NCBI RefSeq assembly: GCF_000612805.1
Contig: NZ_HG964412.1
Span: forward strand, 1 to 64,000
Length of the DNA stretch: 64,000 nt
Source of the DNA: Bacillus ndiopicus
GTDB lineage: Bacteria > Bacillota > Bacilli > Bacillales_A > Planococcaceae
Reading direction: 5' to 3'
In this document: positions 53,949 to 64,000 of the stretch, one piece after another
How the letters are laid out: each line of letters opens with the position of its first letter
How positions within the stretch are numbered: the stretch's first letter is position 1
Made by a program: the position numbers and the translations under genes
The notes under the pieces: model-generated
The model's database searches: none
What the model saw: only the letters and a program-made list of their open reading frames with translations
What the model was told of the DNA's origin: nothing

Positions 53949-55007
53949 ATGAAAAAGTTCATGCTAATCGCGTTATCTATCCTGCTTGCAGCTGTTTTAG
54001 TGGCATGCGGAGACAAAGAGAGTAAAAAGGAAGATGGCGGAGAAAAAGCTGAAAATGGCAATACAAAAATAGACAAGCTTTTAATTGGTTTCGTACCATC
54101 ACGTAATCCTGAAGAAATTATTACAGCAACTGAGCCTTTAAAAAATTTACTAAAGGATCAATTAGCCAAAGAGGGTTTTGATGTAGAAAATATCGAAATT
54201 AATGTTGGTACTAACTATGAGGCTGTTGGTGAAGCTTTATCAGCAGGTACAACAGATGTTGGTTTAATCCCCGGTGGAACATACGTATTATATGATGATG
54301 GCGCAGAGGTTATCCTTACTGCAACTCGTTCAGGTTTAAACAATGACTCTGACGATGCAAAAGAATGGAATAACAACAAGCCAACTGCGGCAACAGATGT
54401 ACAAGCAACTTCATACCGCGCAATATTAATTGCAGGTCCTTCTGAAAAAGGACAAGAATTAGCGAAGAAAGTAAATGCTGGTGAGCAATTAACTTTCGAA
54501 GATTTAGACGGTGCTAACTGGAACGTTATGTCTTCTTCTTCTCCAGCTGGTTACATTTATCCAGCATTATGGTTAAAAGAGAACTTCGGTAAAACAATTC
54601 CAGATTTATCAAAAGTAGTTCAAGCAGATTCTTACGGAAGCGCTTTTGCACGTTTAGCTGCTGGACAAACTGACGTTTTAGTAACTTACGCAGATGCTCG
54701 TCGTGATTACGAGGGTAGCTGGCAATCAGAATTTGGTCGTCCAGCTTCAATCTGGGACGAAACAAACGTTCTTGGTGTTATGCCAAAAATCTACAACGAT
54801 ACGATTAGCGTAAGCCAAAACTCAAAAATTATGAGCGATGATTTAAAAGCAGCTTTACAAAATGCTTTCATCGAAATTGCTAAAACTGATGAAGGTAAAG
54901 AAGTAATTGCGATTTACAGCCACGAAGGCTATCAAAAAGCAAATGCTGCTGATTACGATGATGAGCGTAAAGCGCAAAAATTAGTTCAAGAATTGAACGC
55001 GCAATAA
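53949..55007 (+). CDS. phnD: Phosphate/phosphite/phosphonate ABC transporter substrate-binding lipoprotein
   Basis: 352 residues. Lipoprotein signal with lipobox LLAAVLVAC, Cys at 20. Then an acidic/lysine linker and a PhnD-like type II binding fold (LIGFVPSRNPEEI, VGTNYEAVGEALSAGTTDVGLIPGG, SSSPAGYIYPALWL, AARLAAGQTDVLVTYADARRD-like block). Captures the ligand outside the membrane for PhnC-PhnE-PhnE. No C-P lyase genes lie in the window, so phosphite or phosphate is as likely as phosphonate. ATG 53949 behind AGGAGGG. A terminator hairpin separates it from phnC. Confidence 0.93.
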   Translation: MKKFMLIALSILLAAVLVACGDKESKKEDGGEKAENGNTKIDKLLIGFVPSRNPEEIITATEPLKNLLKDQLAKEGFDVENIEINVGTNYEAVGEALSAGTTDVGLIPGGTYVLYDDGAEVILTATRSGLNNDSDDAKEWNNNKPTAATDVQATSYRAILIAGPSEKGQELAKKVNAGEQLTFEDLDGANWNVMSSSSPAGYIYPALWLKENFGKTIPDLSKVVQADSYGSAFARLAAGQTDVLVTYADARRDYEGSWQSEFGRPASIWDETNVLGVMPKIYNDTISVSQNSKIMSDDLKAALQNAFIEIAKTDEGKEVIAIYSHEGYQKANAADYDDERKAQKLVQELNAQ

Positions 55008-55017
55008 TGTATTTTTG

Positions 55018-55060
55018 AGATGTCCGAGTCGTCATGTTGACAATCTCGGACATCTTTTTT
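55018..55060 (+). terminator. Terminator inside the phn operon, after phnD
   Basis: AGATGTCCGAG/CTCGGACATCT perfect stem and TTTTTT, 10 bases past the phnD stop. Partial read-through would give more binding protein than permease. Confidence 0.9.
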
Positions 55061-55112
55061 GCAATGCCATGTCTAATACTAGACATAATTAATACATGAT
55101 AGGAGCTTTTAA

Positions 55113-55868
55113 ATGATTGAATTCAAGCATGTTGAAATGCAATACCCAAACGGCTTTAAAGGCTTGAAAGATATTAACGTACAAATTGAACAAGGTGAAT
55201 ATGTAGCAGTCATCGGTTTATCCGGTGCTGGTAAATCGACATTTATTCGTTGCATTAATCGTATGCATGATATTACAGATGGCGAGCTGTATGTAAATGA
55301 AACAGATGTGCGTAAATTAAGAGGTGCTGGTGTCCGTAAACTTCGCCGTAATATCGGTATGATTTTCCAGTCTTTTAACCTTGTCACACGTGCAACCGTT
55401 TTAAAAAATGTACTTGTATCATTCGTACCCGAAATGCCAGCATGGCGTAAATTATTAGGAGTGTTTACGCAAGAAGAAAAACGTAAAGCGCTTACTGCAC
55501 TTGACCAAGTAGGTATTTTAGATAAAGCGTTCGTGCGCGTAGACCAATTATCTGGTGGGCAGCAGCAACGTGTCGCTTTAGCACGTACCCTTGCTCAAAC
55601 ACCTGGTATTATTTTAGCTGATGAGCCTGTCGCTTCTCTTGACCCAGTTACAGCAAATCAAGTAATGGGCGACTTTGCACGCATTAATAAAGAAATGAAT
55701 ATGACCATCATTATGAATATTCACCATATCGATTTAGCTTTGGAATATGCAACACGTGTAATTGGTATTCGAGCAGGGGAAATCGTTTATGATGGACATG
55801 CCAAAGATGTTACAGAAGAAGTATTAAATACTATTTATAATGGGCAAAGGCCAATTGAGGAGGACTAA
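55113..55868 (+). CDS. phnC: Phosphonate-type ABC transporter ATPase
   Basis: 251 residues. Walker A is IGLSGAGKSTFIRCIN, Q-loop IFQSFNLVTR, signature LSGGQQQRVALA, Walker B IILADEPVASLDP, H-loop IHHIDLAL. PhnC-typical inserts at MHDITDGELYVNETDVRKL and PEMPAWRKLLGVFT. Four bases separate it from the first permease gene. Confidence 0.95.
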   Translation: MIEFKHVEMQYPNGFKGLKDINVQIEQGEYVAVIGLSGAGKSTFIRCINRMHDITDGELYVNETDVRKLRGAGVRKLRRNIGMIFQSFNLVTRATVLKNVLVSFVPEMPAWRKLLGVFTQEEKRKALTALDQVGILDKAFVRVDQLSGGQQQRVALARTLAQTPGIILADEPVASLDPVTANQVMGDFARINKEMNMTIIMNIHHIDLALEYATRVIGIRAGEIVYDGHAKDVTEEVLNTIYNGQRPIEED

Positions 55869-55871
55869 TCT

Positions 55872-56687
55872 ATGAAATTAAATCCTCTGGCAAAAAGTAA
55901 AATCACATTGGAGAACGGTAAAGAAGTTGCAATGAAGCGCTCAATGACTCCATTAATCATTTTAATTGGCATTGTGCTTATTTACTTTTCAGTCCGCATT
56001 ACTGGCTTTAGCGTGTTAGTTATATACGAACGCATCAATAAACTATTTATTATTTTACAAGAAATGGCTAAACCTAATTTTGACTATGCTCCGAAACTAT
56101 GGGTGCCGTTATTCAATACGATTAAAATGTCATTACTTGGCTCAATTTTAGGCGCGATTGTTGCAATCCCGATTGCCTTTTGTGCTTCATCAAATATTAT
56201 TAAAAGCCGTGTAGTTGTCGTATTAAGCAAATTTATACTAAGTATATTACGAACTTTCCCAACATTAATTGTTGCGTTAATTGCAACATTTATTTTCGGC
56301 TTAGGTACGATGGCTGGTACGGTCGCTATTTTCCTATTCACAATCGCTTACGTAGGAAAGCTGTTATATGAGCAAATTGAAAATGCTGACATGAAAGCTT
56401 ATGAGGCAATGCATTCAATGGGATTAACGACAATACAGTCTTTCCGTTATGCAATCTTACCTCAAGTTTTACCAAACTACTTATCTACTACATTGTTCTG
56501 CTTCGAAGGGAATGTGCGTTATGCATCTATTTTAGGCTATGTAGGCGCTGGTGGTATTGGTCTGTTACTAAATGAAAACTTAGGCTGGCGTAACTATTCG
56601 AATGTCGGCATGATTTTATTAATGCTTGTTGTGGCAGTATTTATTATTGAAACAGTTAGCGAACACTTTAGAAAGAAATTAATGTAG
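55872..56687 (+). CDS. phnE: Phosphonate-type ABC transporter permease, first copy
   Basis: 271 residues, about six membrane helices. BPD_transp_1 domain with the coupling-helix motif EAMHSMGLTTIQSFRYAILPQVLP at about 172-195 and the PhnE ending GNVRYASILGYVGAGGIG. Forms the channel together with the second permease encoded next. Confidence 0.95.
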   Translation: MKLNPLAKSKITLENGKEVAMKRSMTPLIILIGIVLIYFSVRITGFSVLVIYERINKLFIILQEMAKPNFDYAPKLWVPLFNTIKMSLLGSILGAIVAIPIAFCASSNIIKSRVVVVLSKFILSILRTFPTLIVALIATFIFGLGTMAGTVAIFLFTIAYVGKLLYEQIENADMKAYEAMHSMGLTTIQSFRYAILPQVLPNYLSTTLFCFEGNVRYASILGYVGAGGIGLLLNENLGWRNYSNVGMILLMLVVAVFIIETVSEHFRKKLM

Positions 56688-56697
56688 GAGGGATATT

Positions 56698-57504
56698 ATG
56701 AATTCGATTGAACAACAATTGTTAAAAGAACCGAAAAATCGTCTATCAACAATCATTACAACAATTATCGTTATCGCCCTCCTACTATGGTCTGTTTCAG
56801 CATTTAACTTATCCAACTTAACGGGAAATGGCTTGACGATTGCGAAAAATATTTTCGCTGGATTATTTAATCCGAATCTAGATTTATTGTTCAATTTTAC
56901 AGATCGTGGTGTTCCATATCTACTATTAGAAACGATGGCGATTGCCTTTTTAGGGACTGTGGTAGGGGCTATTTTAGCTATTCCACTTGCTTTTTTATCA
57001 GCTTCTAACATTATGCCAAAGCCTGTCGTTTTCGTTGTACGTCTATTTTTAATTTTGGTTCGTACAATTCCAGCAATTGTTTACGGTTTAATGTTTATCC
57101 GTGTAACAGGTCCTGGTCCATTTGCAGGTGTTTTAACAATGTCTTTAACATCAATTGGTATGCTATCAAAGCTTTATGTAGATGTGATTGAAGATTTAAA
57201 TACAGGTGTTTTAGAGTCAATGGAATCAATTGGCTGTACTACATTTGAAAAAATCCGCTTTGGTATTTTACCACAGCTTTCAGCGATGTTCATTTCGATT
57301 ATCATTTATCGTTTTGATATGAACTTACGTGATGCGGCTGTTCTTGGTTTAGTAGGCGCTGGTGGTATCGGTGCACCATTAATCTTTGCAATGAACGCTT
57401 ACAAGTGGTCTGAAGTAGGCTCTATTTTAATCGGACTTGTCGCGTTAATCTTACTTGTAGAGTTTATTTCGAATAAAGTGCGCACTCGTATTGTGCGAGG
57501 CTAA
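56698..57504 (+). CDS. phnE: Phosphonate-type ABC transporter permease, second copy
   Basis: 268 residues, homologous to the upstream permease: coupling motif ESMESIGCTTFEKIRFGILPQL and ending MNLRDAAVLGLVGAGGIGAPL. Six helices. Ten bases after the first copy, behind GGAGGG. The last gene of the operon, with its own terminator. Confidence 0.95.
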   Translation: MNSIEQQLLKEPKNRLSTIITTIIVIALLLWSVSAFNLSNLTGNGLTIAKNIFAGLFNPNLDLLFNFTDRGVPYLLLETMAIAFLGTVVGAILAIPLAFLSASNIMPKPVVFVVRLFLILVRTIPAIVYGLMFIRVTGPGPFAGVLTMSLTSIGMLSKLYVDVIEDLNTGVLESMESIGCTTFEKIRFGILPQLSAMFISIIIYRFDMNLRDAAVLGLVGAGGIGAPLIFAMNAYKWSEVGSILIGLVALILLVEFISNKVRTRIVRG

Positions 57505-57511
57505 TATACGT

Positions 57512-57546
57512 AAAAGCAAAGCCCTGTCAGTTGGCTTTGCTTTTTT
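57512..57546 (+). terminator. Terminator of the phn operon
   Basis: AAAAGCAAAGCC/GGCTTTGCTTTT stem and T6. Confidence 0.9.
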
Positions 57547-57565
57547 ATAGTTATTCGTTTCTCTA

Positions 57566-58123
57566 TCACGCCTTATTTGCTAGCTTATTAATAAGCCCAT
57601 AATAAACTAAATCCTCATACTTCCCATCCTTAATAATATGATCTTTTAATACCCCTTCTTGATCCATTCCAATCTTCTCCATTACTTTGCCTGAAGCAGG
57701 GTTTGTTGCAAAATATCTTGCAAAAACTTTATGCAGCTTCTTTTCTTCAAATGCAAACTGCACTATCGCCTTCGCTGCCTCTGTAGCGTAGCCCTTTCCC
57801 CAATACGGTTCGCCAATCCAATAAGCAAGCTCACCTTGGTTAAAATGTTTATTGTTCGATAAGGCAATCGCCCCGTAAACCTCGTTTGTTTCTTTATCTG
57901 TCACTGCCAATTCGTAAGAACGGTCTTCTAGAAAGTTTTCATGATGATATTCAATCCATGTTAATGCATCTTCTACCTTGTATGGGTGTGGCAAATACAT
58001 TGTACTTTTATAAATATTATAGTTATTACAAAGTGCAGCCACTTGTTCAGCATCTGTTTTTTGAAATAATCTAAGAACAAGCCTGTCTGTTGTAATGGTC
58101 AATTTTTCTCGGTTGTAATTCAT
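57566..58123 (-). CDS. RimJ/RimL-type GNAT acetyltransferase
   Basis: 185 residues from ATG 58123, with GGGGGAA upstream; the frame extends to 58213 only through the groEL terminator. Family blocks: ITTDRLVLRLFQKTDAEQV at the start, GELAYWIGEPYWGKGYATEAAKAIVQFAF at about 100-128, then ATNPASGKVMEKIGMDQEG. Acetylates N-terminal amines or small molecules; substrate unknown. Convergent with phnE. Confidence 0.92.
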   Translation of the reverse strand: MNYNREKLTITTDRLVLRLFQKTDAEQVAALCNNYNIYKSTMYLPHPYKVEDALTWIEYHHENFLEDRSYELAVTDKETNEVYGAIALSNNKHFNQGELAYWIGEPYWGKGYATEAAKAIVQFAFEEKKLHKVFARYFATNPASGKVMEKIGMDQEGVLKDHIIKDGKYEDLVYYGLINKLANKA

Positions 58124-58176
58124 TGAAATTCCCCCTAATTGTGTGTCATGTATATCTATACTACCTTTTCTGTATA

Positions 58177-58210
58177 TAAAAAACCACCTCTCATCACAAT
58201 GAGAGGTGGT
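58177..58210 (-). terminator. Terminator of groES-groEL
   Basis: ACCACCTCTCAT/ATGAGAGGTGGT stem, 4-base loop, T6 on the minus strand. Confidence 0.92.
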
Positions 58211-58245
58211 CATTATATAACTAAAATTTTAATATAAGCTAAAGC

Positions 58246-59904
<1,659 letters not shown>

Positions 59905-60014
59905 TTATCCATTCGTGTTATATGCCGCTGATTGTCAGCTCATTACTTATCGTTTTATATGGGGTTGTCTGAAAAGCAGGCTAGCGCGCTGCTTTCTGGA
60001 CGCCCCGTTATTTT

Positions 60015-60299
60015 TTAACCAATAACAGCTAATACGTCGCTTTCGCGTAAAATTAAGTATTCTGTGCCATCATACTTTACTTCAGTTCCTGAGAATTTTG
60101 AGAAGATAACTTCGTCTCCCTCTTTCACATCAAGCTCAACGCGTGTACCGTTATCTAATACACGACCTGTCCCAACTGCCACTACTTTACCTGTTTGTGG
60201 CTTTTCTTTTGCTGAGTCTGGTAAAACGATACCAAATGCCGTTTTTTCCTCTACCTCAACTAGTTCGATAATGATACGATCACCTAATGGTCTTAACAA
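60015..60299 (-). CDS. groES: Co-chaperonin GroES
   Basis: 94 residues read from TTG 60299 (AGGAGG nine bases upstream), giving the normal start (M)[11 protein letters not shown]; a TTG three codons earlier touches the ribosome site. The mobile loop [18 protein letters not shown] and the closing [15 protein letters not shown] are typical. Caps GroEL. First gene of the operon. Confidence 0.97.
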   Translation of the reverse strand: MLRPLGDRIIIELVEVEEKTAFGIVLPDSAKEKPQTGKVVAVGTGRVLDNGTRVELDVKEGDEVIFSKFSGTEVKYDGTEYLILRESDVLAVIG

Positions 60300-60339
60300 G
60301 TGAAACAACCTCCTACAAAATATTAATTCTTTGGATTTA

Positions 60340-60366
60340 TTAGCACTCTATAACAAGGAGTGCTAA
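60340..60366. promoter_or_regulatory. CIRCE operator (HrcA site)
   Basis: TTAGCACTC, nine bases, GAGTGCTAA: an exact CIRCE element, between the promoter and groES. Confidence 0.98.
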
Positions 60367-60376
60367 CACACTTACT

Positions 60377-60405
60377 ATATTAAATAATCTCTAAATTTTT
60401 TGCAA
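60377..60405 (-). promoter_or_regulatory. SigA promoter of groES-groEL
   Basis: TTGCAA (60400-60405) and TAATAT (60377-60382), 17-base spacer, just ahead of CIRCE. Confidence 0.8.
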
Positions 60406-60493
60406 GTAAGAACTACAAAAAATTTTCATTTCTCTTGAACTTCCTCTACAATAAAGAAAGCATAACGTATTATAGTTACAGAAAGTAGGTTTT

Positions 60494-61243
60494 ATGCACG
60501 TGACTTCTATTAGCTCACCAAAGTTCAAAACACAGAAAACGGCTTTATTTGTATTGCTGTTATACATTGCTGCCCTATTATCAAGCATCGTTTTAGTAAT
60601 TCCAGGCGTTAGAGATTTTTCCTTGAATTTAATACCTGATTCTGAGCATAAAGAGTTTGTTTTAATGGCTTGGTGGAATACCATTGCCTTCATGATTGCT
60701 CTAGTCATTATGATAATTATTATTAGAAGGGATAAAAATTTCTTTAATGTTTTTAAGGAACAACGCGCTTCAATTGGTGTCACAATCGGTTGGGGAGTTA
60801 TTGGTGTATTTTTAGCATTTTCAGGTCAAATTTTAGCTTCACTAATTGAAGTTTATCTACTAGGTATTAAACCAGGATCTGAGAATACAGCATTGATTAT
60901 GGATATTACACGAGTTGCACCAATAATGATTGTCTCTTCAGCATTATTAGCACCTATTTTAGAGGAGCTTATATTTCGCCGTGTCATCTTCGGTTCGCTT
61001 ATCCAAAGACAAAACTTTTGGGTTTCCGCTTTAATTAGCGCTGTAGTATTTGCTGTTATTCATCGAGATTTACCACATCTATTAGTATATACAGTGATGG
61101 GACTAATTTTTTCTTTTTTATACTTTAAAACAAAGCGCCTACTTGCACCCATCATTGCACATATGTTAATGAATGGCTTAGTCACACTAGCACAATTAAA
61201 CATAGATAAAATTCCGCAAGTCATCGAATCTATCCCAAAGTAA
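60494..61243 (+). CDS. CPBP family intramembrane metalloprotease (YdiL homologue)
   Basis: 249 residues, about seven membrane helices. The Abi/CPBP motifs are complete: EELIFRRVIFG (EExxxR) at about 158-168, FAVIHRDLPH near 185-194 and IIAHMLMN near 221-228. Relatives cleave prenylated or other membrane proteins (Rce1-like). Position beside groESL and tat matches ydiL of B. subtilis. ATG 60494, divergent from groES. Confidence 0.92.
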   Translation: MHVTSISSPKFKTQKTALFVLLLYIAALLSSIVLVIPGVRDFSLNLIPDSEHKEFVLMAWWNTIAFMIALVIMIIIIRRDKNFFNVFKEQRASIGVTIGWGVIGVFLAFSGQILASLIEVYLLGIKPGSENTALIMDITRVAPIMIVSSALLAPILEELIFRRVIFGSLIQRQNFWVSALISAVVFAVIHRDLPHLLVYTVMGLIFSFLYFKTKRLLAPIIAHMLMNGLVTLAQLNIDKIPQVIESIPK

Positions 61244-61265
61244 TATGTGCTATTTTGAAAAAACA

Positions 61266-61303
61266 AAACAGGACAATCTAGAAACTTCTAGATTGTCCTG
61301 TTT
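61266..61303. terminator. Bidirectional terminator between the CPBP and tatC genes
   Basis: AAACAGGACAATCTAGAA/TTCTAGATTGTCCTGTTT stem with a 2-base centre; T-run on the plus strand and T4 on the minus strand. Confidence 0.85.
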
Positions 61304-61334
61304 TACTAATATTCTTTTCAATTAGGCAAAATCA

Positions 61335-62156
61335 TTATTTATTCATTTCTTCTATTTGTCGTCGTTGCTCTGCTAGCAACTCCTCTACTCGCACTTGCTC
61401 AGCTGCCTCCTGCTCCTCACGCTGACGCTGCTCCTCTGCCACTAAAAACTTCTTGTAGCCGATTTTCGAAATGACGATACTCACTTCGTATAAAATAAAT
61501 AACGGTATCGCAACAATTAAATTTGAAACAAAATCAGGTGGAGCCAAAATTGCCGCAAGAACAAATAGTACAAAATAAGAATATTTACGGAATTTCACCA
61601 TTAATGCAGGGTTCAAAACGCCAATACGCGCTAAAAATAGCGTAACAACCGGCAATTGGAATACAATACCAAATGGTAAAGTCAGTGTTAGTAAAAAAGA
61701 GAAAAATTGATTAATCCCTATCGTTTGCTGAATTTCTAAATTATTCGATAAGCTCGACATGAAGCCCATGACATATGGGAATAATACGAAATAAGCAAAA
61801 GCTAGTCCTAATATAAATAAGAAAAATGAATAAGGTATATATTTTAATGTCGCTTTACGCTCCGTTTCAAGCAATCCGGGAGTAATAAACGACCAAAGCT
61901 GATAAAGCAACACTGGTGACGTGAAAACAAACGCCACAATAAACATCACCTTTAAAAATACAGCTAATGGGTCTGTCGGTGCAAAGGCGTTTAATGTAAA
62001 TTGGGCTGCCTCATCGCTCTCTTGAATAAATTTAATAATTGGCTCCGTTAAAAAAAAGCTACCTACAAGGGCCAAAACAAAGAAGAACGCCGTGACAACA
62101 AGGCGACTTCTCAATTCTTCAATATGCTCTATGACAGTCAGTTCTTTTGGATTCAT
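61335..62156 (-). CDS. tatC: Twin-arginine translocase subunit TatC
   Basis: 273 residues, six membrane helices. Receptor of the Tat export pathway for folded proteins. Cytoplasmic start with HIEELRSRLVV, the FxTPxLLYQLWSFITPGLLETERK loop at about 77-100 and PPDFVSNLIVAIPLFILYEVSI near the end. The C-terminal ~30 residues are an E/Q/R-rich coiled coil longer than in many homologues. Eighteen bases after tatA. Confidence 0.96.
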   Translation of the reverse strand: MNPKELTVIEHIEELRSRLVVTAFFFVLALVGSFFLTEPIIKFIQESDEAAQFTLNAFAPTDPLAVFLKVMFIVAFVFTSPVLLYQLWSFITPGLLETERKATLKYIPYSFFLFILGLAFAYFVLFPYVMGFMSSLSNNLEIQQTIGINQFFSFLLTLTLPFGIVFQLPVVTLFLARIGVLNPALMVKFRKYSYFVLFVLAAILAPPDFVSNLIVAIPLFILYEVSIVISKIGYKKFLVAEEQRQREEQEAAEQVRVEELLAEQRRQIEEMNK

Positions 62157-62174
62157 ATATAAGACATCCTTAAC

Positions 62175-62387
62175 TTACTTAACATTATCGTTATCTTTAT
62201 GCTCAATAACTTTCTTTTTATCGTCATCATCGTCTGCTAAGCCTTTAGTTGCTTGTCTGAACTCACGAAGTGTAGAACCCATTGCCTTGCCAAGCTCTGG
62301 AAGCTTCTTCGGTCCAAAAATTAGGATGGCAACAACACCGATAATAACAAGGCTTACTGGTCCAATCGCATTTAAATGGATTACCAT
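62175..62387 (-). CDS. tatA: Twin-arginine translocase subunit TatA
   Basis: 70 residues: N-terminal membrane helix (IGPVSLVIIGVVAILIFGP), the FGPKKLPELGKAMGSTLREF amphipathic helix and an acidic DDDDDKKK tail. Pore-forming partner of TatC in the minimal Gram-positive TatA-TatC system. ATG 62387 behind GGAGGTGG; first gene of the tat operon. Confidence 0.96.
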   Translation of the reverse strand: MVIHLNAIGPVSLVIIGVVAILIFGPKKLPELGKAMGSTLREFRQATKGLADDDDDKKKVIEHKDNDNVK

Positions 62388-62465
62388 TACGCCACCTCCT
62401 CTTTAATGTATATTTTACCGCATTCCGCGCCATTTTGCTAATACATTAGTTGTGAATAATTTGCG

Positions 62466-63092
62466 TCAATTGCGTATTAAATAAATAAGCGCCTGCAACT
62501 CGACAGACAAATCAATATTCATTAATTTCATCGATTCAGGTACATTTAATCTTATCGGCGTAAAATTTAAAATACCTTTTGCGTTCATTTGTGCTAAACG
62601 GTCTGCTGTCGCCTGCGCCGATCGTGCTGATACCGTTAATATGGCTAACTCCGCATTATATTTCTCATACATTTCCTCTAAGCGGTCTGGATGGAAAACT
62701 GGGATACCGCTAATTTCTGTTCCCTCATACGGTGCTTTCGAGTCGAATGCCACAACAATGCGTGTATTATGGTTTTTTTGAAAATTATATTTTAAAAAGG
62801 CATTTCCTAAATTCCCTACTCCGATTAATGCTACATTCGTTGCTTCGTCTTGATCTAGCGTTTCTCTAAAAAACTGCAATAAATGTTGTACATCATAACC
62901 GTACCCTTTCTTACCGAGGGCACCAAAATAAGAAAAATCTCTGCGAATCGTTGCTGAATCTATTTTCATCGCCTCGCTAAGCTCTTGAGATGAGACGCGC
63001 TGTTTCCCTTCAGTCGCAAAATTTTGTAAAAATCGGTAGTACAAAGGAAGCCTCTTCGTAGTTGCTTGTGGAATTTTTATTTCTTTGTTCAC
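62466..63092 (-). CDS. rex: Redox-sensing repressor Rex
   Basis: 208 residues. Winged helix domain at about 1-80 ([45 protein letters not shown]) and Rossmann domain with [12 protein letters not shown]; the C-terminal domain-swapping helix ends [16 protein letters not shown] binding releases it from DNA and derepresses fermentation/respiration genes. Start GTG 63092, with AGGAGG seven bases away. Same place as in B. subtilis, between ydiF and tatA. Confidence 0.96.
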   Translation of the reverse strand: MNKEIKIPQATTKRLPLYYRFLQNFATEGKQRVSSQELSEAMKIDSATIRRDFSYFGALGKKGYGYDVQHLLQFFRETLDQDEATNVALIGVGNLGNAFLKYNFQKNHNTRIVVAFDSKAPYEGTEISGIPVFHPDRLEEMYEKYNAELAILTVSARSAQATADRLAQMNAKGILNFTPIRLNVPESMKLMNIDLSVELQALIYLIRN

Positions 63093-63221
63093 ATAGAATC
63101 CTCCTGCAATCTAGTTCGAAGTCGTTTTCATCTTACTAGACATAGACGAATAAGTAAAGTATCCATCATTGCACCAAGCATGCGTATCTATTACACTTAA
63201 AGCATGAACTGAGGTGTAACT

Positions 63222-64000
63222 ATGATTGTATTACAAGTAAATCAACTATATAAATCTTTTATTACGGATGAAATATTAAGCGGTGTTAAGCTAGAAGTAC
63301 AACATCGTGACCGTGTCGCCCTTGTTGGCCGCAATGGTGCAGGGAAATCAACTTTATTAAAAATTATCGCAGGGCAAATGTCCTACGATTCTGGTGAAAT
63401 CATTATCCCAAAGGATATTAAAATCGGCTATTTAGAGCAGCATGCAGGGCTTGATTCTGAATTATCAATGTGGGACGAAATGATGACAATCTTTGTAGGG
63501 CTACAACAAATGGAGAAAAAACTCCGCGCTTTAGAGCAGCAGATGGCAGAGCCTGATGTGTATGAAAACCCAGAAGCATATGCAAAATTAATGGCGGAAT
63601 ACGACCAATTACAGCATGATTTTAAAGAAGCTGGTGGCTATCAATTTGAGGCTGATACGCGCTCTGTTTTGCATGGTATGCAATTTTACCCTGAAGACTA
63701 TGCGAAACCAATTCGCTCCTTATCAGGTGGACAGCGCACGCGTCTAGCTTTAGCTAAGCTATTATTATCAAAGCCTGATCTACTAATTTTAGACGAGCCA
63801 ACAAACCATTTAGATATCGAAACATTAGCATGGCTTGAAAATTATTTAAAAGGCTATGCTGGTGCTATTTTAATCGTTTCACATGACCGCTACTTCCTAG
63901 ATCAAGTTGTATCCATTGTCTACGAAGTATCGCGTACACGCGTTACAAAATATGTAGGTAACTACAGCGCTTATTTAGATGATAAAGCAAAAAATTACGA
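63222..64000 (+). CDS. ydiF: ABC-F ATPase (YdiF homologue), 3' end beyond window
   Basis: First 259 codons from ATG 63222 (GAGGTG upstream). First nucleotide-binding domain complete: Walker A LVGRNGAGKSTLLKI, the arm region at about 80-130, signature LSGGQRTRLALAKLL, Walker B LLILDEPTNHLDIET, and SHDRYFLDQV. No membrane segments. ABC-F proteins act on ribosomes (translation factors or antibiotic protection); position next to rex matches ydiF. Divergent from rex. Confidence 0.93.
   Translation, partial: MIVLQVNQLYKSFITDEILSGVKLEVQHRDRVALVGRNGAGKSTLLKIIAGQMSYDSGEIIIPKDIKIGYLEQHAGLDSELSMWDEMMTIFVGLQQMEKKLRALEQQMAEPDVYENPEAYAKLMAEYDQLQHDFKEAGGYQFEADTRSVLHGMQFYPEDYAKPIRSLSGGQRTRLALAKLLLSKPDLLILDEPTNHLDIETLAWLENYLKGYAGAILIVSHDRYFLDQVVSIVYEVSRTRVTKYVGNYSAYLDDKAKNY

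Noticed and set aside
62440..62465. Rex box near rex (TTGTGAATAATTTG)
   Set aside because: Only one half-site (TTGTGA) is present; no TTGTGA-N6-TCACAA palindrome, and it lies after the rex stop.

Overview
The window is AT-rich Firmicutes DNA. It has strong GGAGG-type ribosome binding sites, frequent TTG and GTG starts, CIRCE/HrcA and S-box (SAM-I) control, DesK-DesR, a spore-cortex/coat-type LysM-GH18 hydrolase and an SLH-anchored esterase. Gene order matches Bacillus subtilis in two blocks: yeaC-yeaD-yebA-guaA, and ydiF-rex-tatA-tatC-ydiL-groES-groEL. Together this suggests a spore-forming member of Bacillales with an S-layer, most likely Planococcaceae (Lysinibacillus/Solibacillus-like). 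That placement is inference; no 16S rRNA gene is present.

Layout. 1-6.9 kb: 3'-truncated gene for a giant secreted adhesin with six tandem pilin-like repeats. 7.4-11.4 kb: chemoreceptor, DUF2167 membrane protein, GNAT acetyltransferase. 11.4-12.3 kb: relic of a Tn916-type conjugative element (truncated YdcP/Orf23). 12.3-14.3 kb: divergent Lrp regulator and MFS exporter. 14.6-25.2 kb: intact guaA behind a probable attenuator leader; a LytTR/DUF3021/DUF7010 membrane module; DUF981 protein under an MhqR-like operator; a second guaA paralogue whose glutaminase domain is gutted; then the yebA-yeaD-yeaC (transglutaminase, DUF58, MoxR) operon. 25.4-30.8 kb: NAD salvage (pncB-nadE), FetAB-type exporter, proline dehydrogenase. 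31-34 kb: the membrane-fluidity regulon des-desK-desR with a candidate DesR operator. 34.6-40.2 kb: S-box-controlled methionine synthesis (yitJ-metH). 40.2-45.9 kb: haem synthesis (hemY), YitT, HemAT oxygen sensor with a coiled-coil partner, Sel1-repeat protein. 45.9-51.9 kb: LysR/carboxylesterase pair, SLH esterase, SleL-like hydrolase with an apparent ATT start, YwqG. 52-57.5 kb: 5'-nucleotidase divergent from a phnD-phnC-phnE-phnE phosphorus transporter. 57.6-64 kb: GNAT, groEL/groES with CIRCE, CPBP protease, TatA/TatC, Rex and the start of an ABC-F gene.

Most of the window is conserved core housekeeping. The accessory or unusual parts are the adhesin, the conjugative-element relic, the region between the two guaA copies, the repeated hairpins and the hemAT partner gene. 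The strongest candidate for something undescribed is the tandem guaA pair: the degenerate copy sits in the ancestral guaA position, keeps the synthetase and dimerisation parts, but has lost the glutaminase cysteine and the segment carrying the catalytic histidine and glutamate. The intact copy has a promoter, a structured leader and an intrinsic terminator in front of it.
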